In this document: positions 63,527-64,000 of the stretch, piece by piece | How the letters are laid out: each line of letters starts with the position of its first letter | How positions within the stretch are numbered: position 1 is the first letter of the stretch | Assembly (NCBI GenBank): GCA_947170725.1 | Contig: CAMVUM010000004.1 | Location: forward strand, 62,001-126,000 | Direction: 5' to 3' | Length of the DNA stretch: 64,000 bases | DNA from: an uncultured Prevotella sp. | GTDB taxonomy: Bacteria > Bacteroidota > Bacteroidia > Bacteroidales > Bacteroidaceae | Program-made: the position numbers and the translations under genes | The notes under the pieces: model-generated | Told to the model about the DNA's origin: nothing | The model's database searches: none | The model's input: the letters and a program-made list of their open reading frames with translations, nothing else

Positions 63527-64000
63527 ATGGGCATCATGATATGCCTGTGGAACCTTTTGTTCTTTTCAGCATGTTCACCGACGGATAGGCAGCGGGTGGA
63601 CGAGCTGAATTCTCTTTCGTATGCCTATCACTACCGCAATCTTGATTCTACCGAGGCCTGCGCCCTACGTGCCTACGACATGTCGTCCCATTATGGCAGC
63701 GGCCGTGCCGAGGCTCTCAACAACCTCGCCTTTGTCAGCATGGCCCGCATGGACTATGACGAGGCCCGCCGCCGTCTCGACGAGGCTTCTGCCTCCACCG
63801 ACAATCAGGTGGAGCTGCTCGTGAGCGACGTCCTTCAGATGCGCCTCTGTCAGCGGATGTCCCGCAACCGCGATTTCTACGACTACTGCGAGCGTGCCAA
63901 ATCGCGTATAAGCCGCATCGCCGAGGAGCGTGACGGATTGTCCGGGCGGATGGAACGCCGCATGATATATGCAGAGACGGAGTTTGCCATCGTCAATTCG
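63527..64000 (+). CDS. TPR-like lipoprotein, N-terminal part (cut by window edge)
   Basis: 158 codons run off the right edge from an ATG at 63527, 22 nt after eda. A short lipoprotein signal (MGIMICLWNLLFFSAC) is followed by helical repeats: ACALRAYDMSSHYGSGRAEA, LNNLAFVSMARMDYDEARRR and LDEASASTDNQVELLVSDVL. This fits the TPR sensor part of Bacteroidota signalling lipoproteins (DUF5112-type), some of which continue into a histidine kinase-like region, but the C-terminus is not visible. It may belong to the same transcript as kdgK-eda. Confidence 0.7.
   Translation, partial: MGIMICLWNLLFFSACSPTDRQRVDELNSLSYAYHYRNLDSTEACALRAYDMSSHYGSGRAEALNNLAFVSMARMDYDEARRRLDEASASTDNQVELLVSDVLQMRLCQRMSRNRDFYDYCERAKSRISRIAEERDGLSGRMERRMIYAETEFAIVNS

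Overview
The window is a chromosomal segment of a Bacteroidota bacterium, most likely a Prevotellaceae member. The signs are TAnnTTTG promoter boxes (several with TTG/TTTG 19-20 bp upstream), no obvious Shine-Dalgarno dependence, and family content typical of Bacteroidales (DUF3078, DUF1573, DUF2582, clostripain-like lipoproteins, NTP_transf_5). I see no phage, insertion sequence, CRISPR array, rRNA or tRNA.

Layout. (1) 1-7.3 kb: housekeeping genes (5' part of an S9 peptidase, yidC, pyrG) and two envelope proteins. (2) 7.9-10.9 kb: a pectin-degrading pair, GH105 and a PL9-like lyase. (3) 11-19.3 kb: a glycosyltransferase island with seven transferases and one hexapeptide acyltransferase, but no flippase or polymerase. 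(4) 19.4-22.1 kb: two small proteins and aspS. (5) 23.3-37.7 kb: a Stealth-family phosphotransferase facing an 11-gene exopolysaccharide operon read leftward. Its order is receiver, receiver-like/sugar-phosphate transferase fusion, TolC-like protein, Wzz, Wzy, three GT2, GT4, Wzx, GT11. (6) 39.2-43.3 kb: xylBA and an LrgAB pair. (7) 43.6-47.1 kb: fcl, gmd and manC, which make GDP-mannose and GDP-fucose. (8) 47.2-51 kb: a glnS-TPR-DedA operon. (9) 51.9-55.1 kb: a clostripain-like lipoprotein divergent from a GH25 muramidase/zinc-ribbon pair. (10) 55.4-57.8 kb: an NTP_transf_5 protein and an NhaC antiporter. (11) 58-63.5 kb: hexuronate catabolism (uxaA, LacI regulator, KDG kinase, KDPG aldolase), then a lipoprotein cut by the window end.

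How they fit together. manC, gmd and fcl can supply GDP-mannose and GDP-fucose to the transferases of regions 3 and 5, including the GT11 fucosyltransferase. GH105 and PL9 release pectic uronates, and the UxaA/KdgK/Eda set at the other end can carry them to pyruvate and glyceraldehyde-3-phosphate. The exopolysaccharide operon is unusual: it opens with a canonical stand-alone receiver beside an initiating transferase fused to a degenerate receiver (Glu at the phospho-acceptor position), has a kinase-less Wzz, and has a short TolC-like protein where a Wza porin is expected.

Between genes lie two repeat families. One is a 330-400 bp palindrome-rich element present five times, built on CCGTAAGGGCC hairpins whose arms differ between copies yet stay complementary. 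The other is a 66-bp promoter-dyad-hairpin unit present once upstream of the DUF3078 gene and twice in tandem upstream of the Stealth gene, with compensatory changes in the hairpin.
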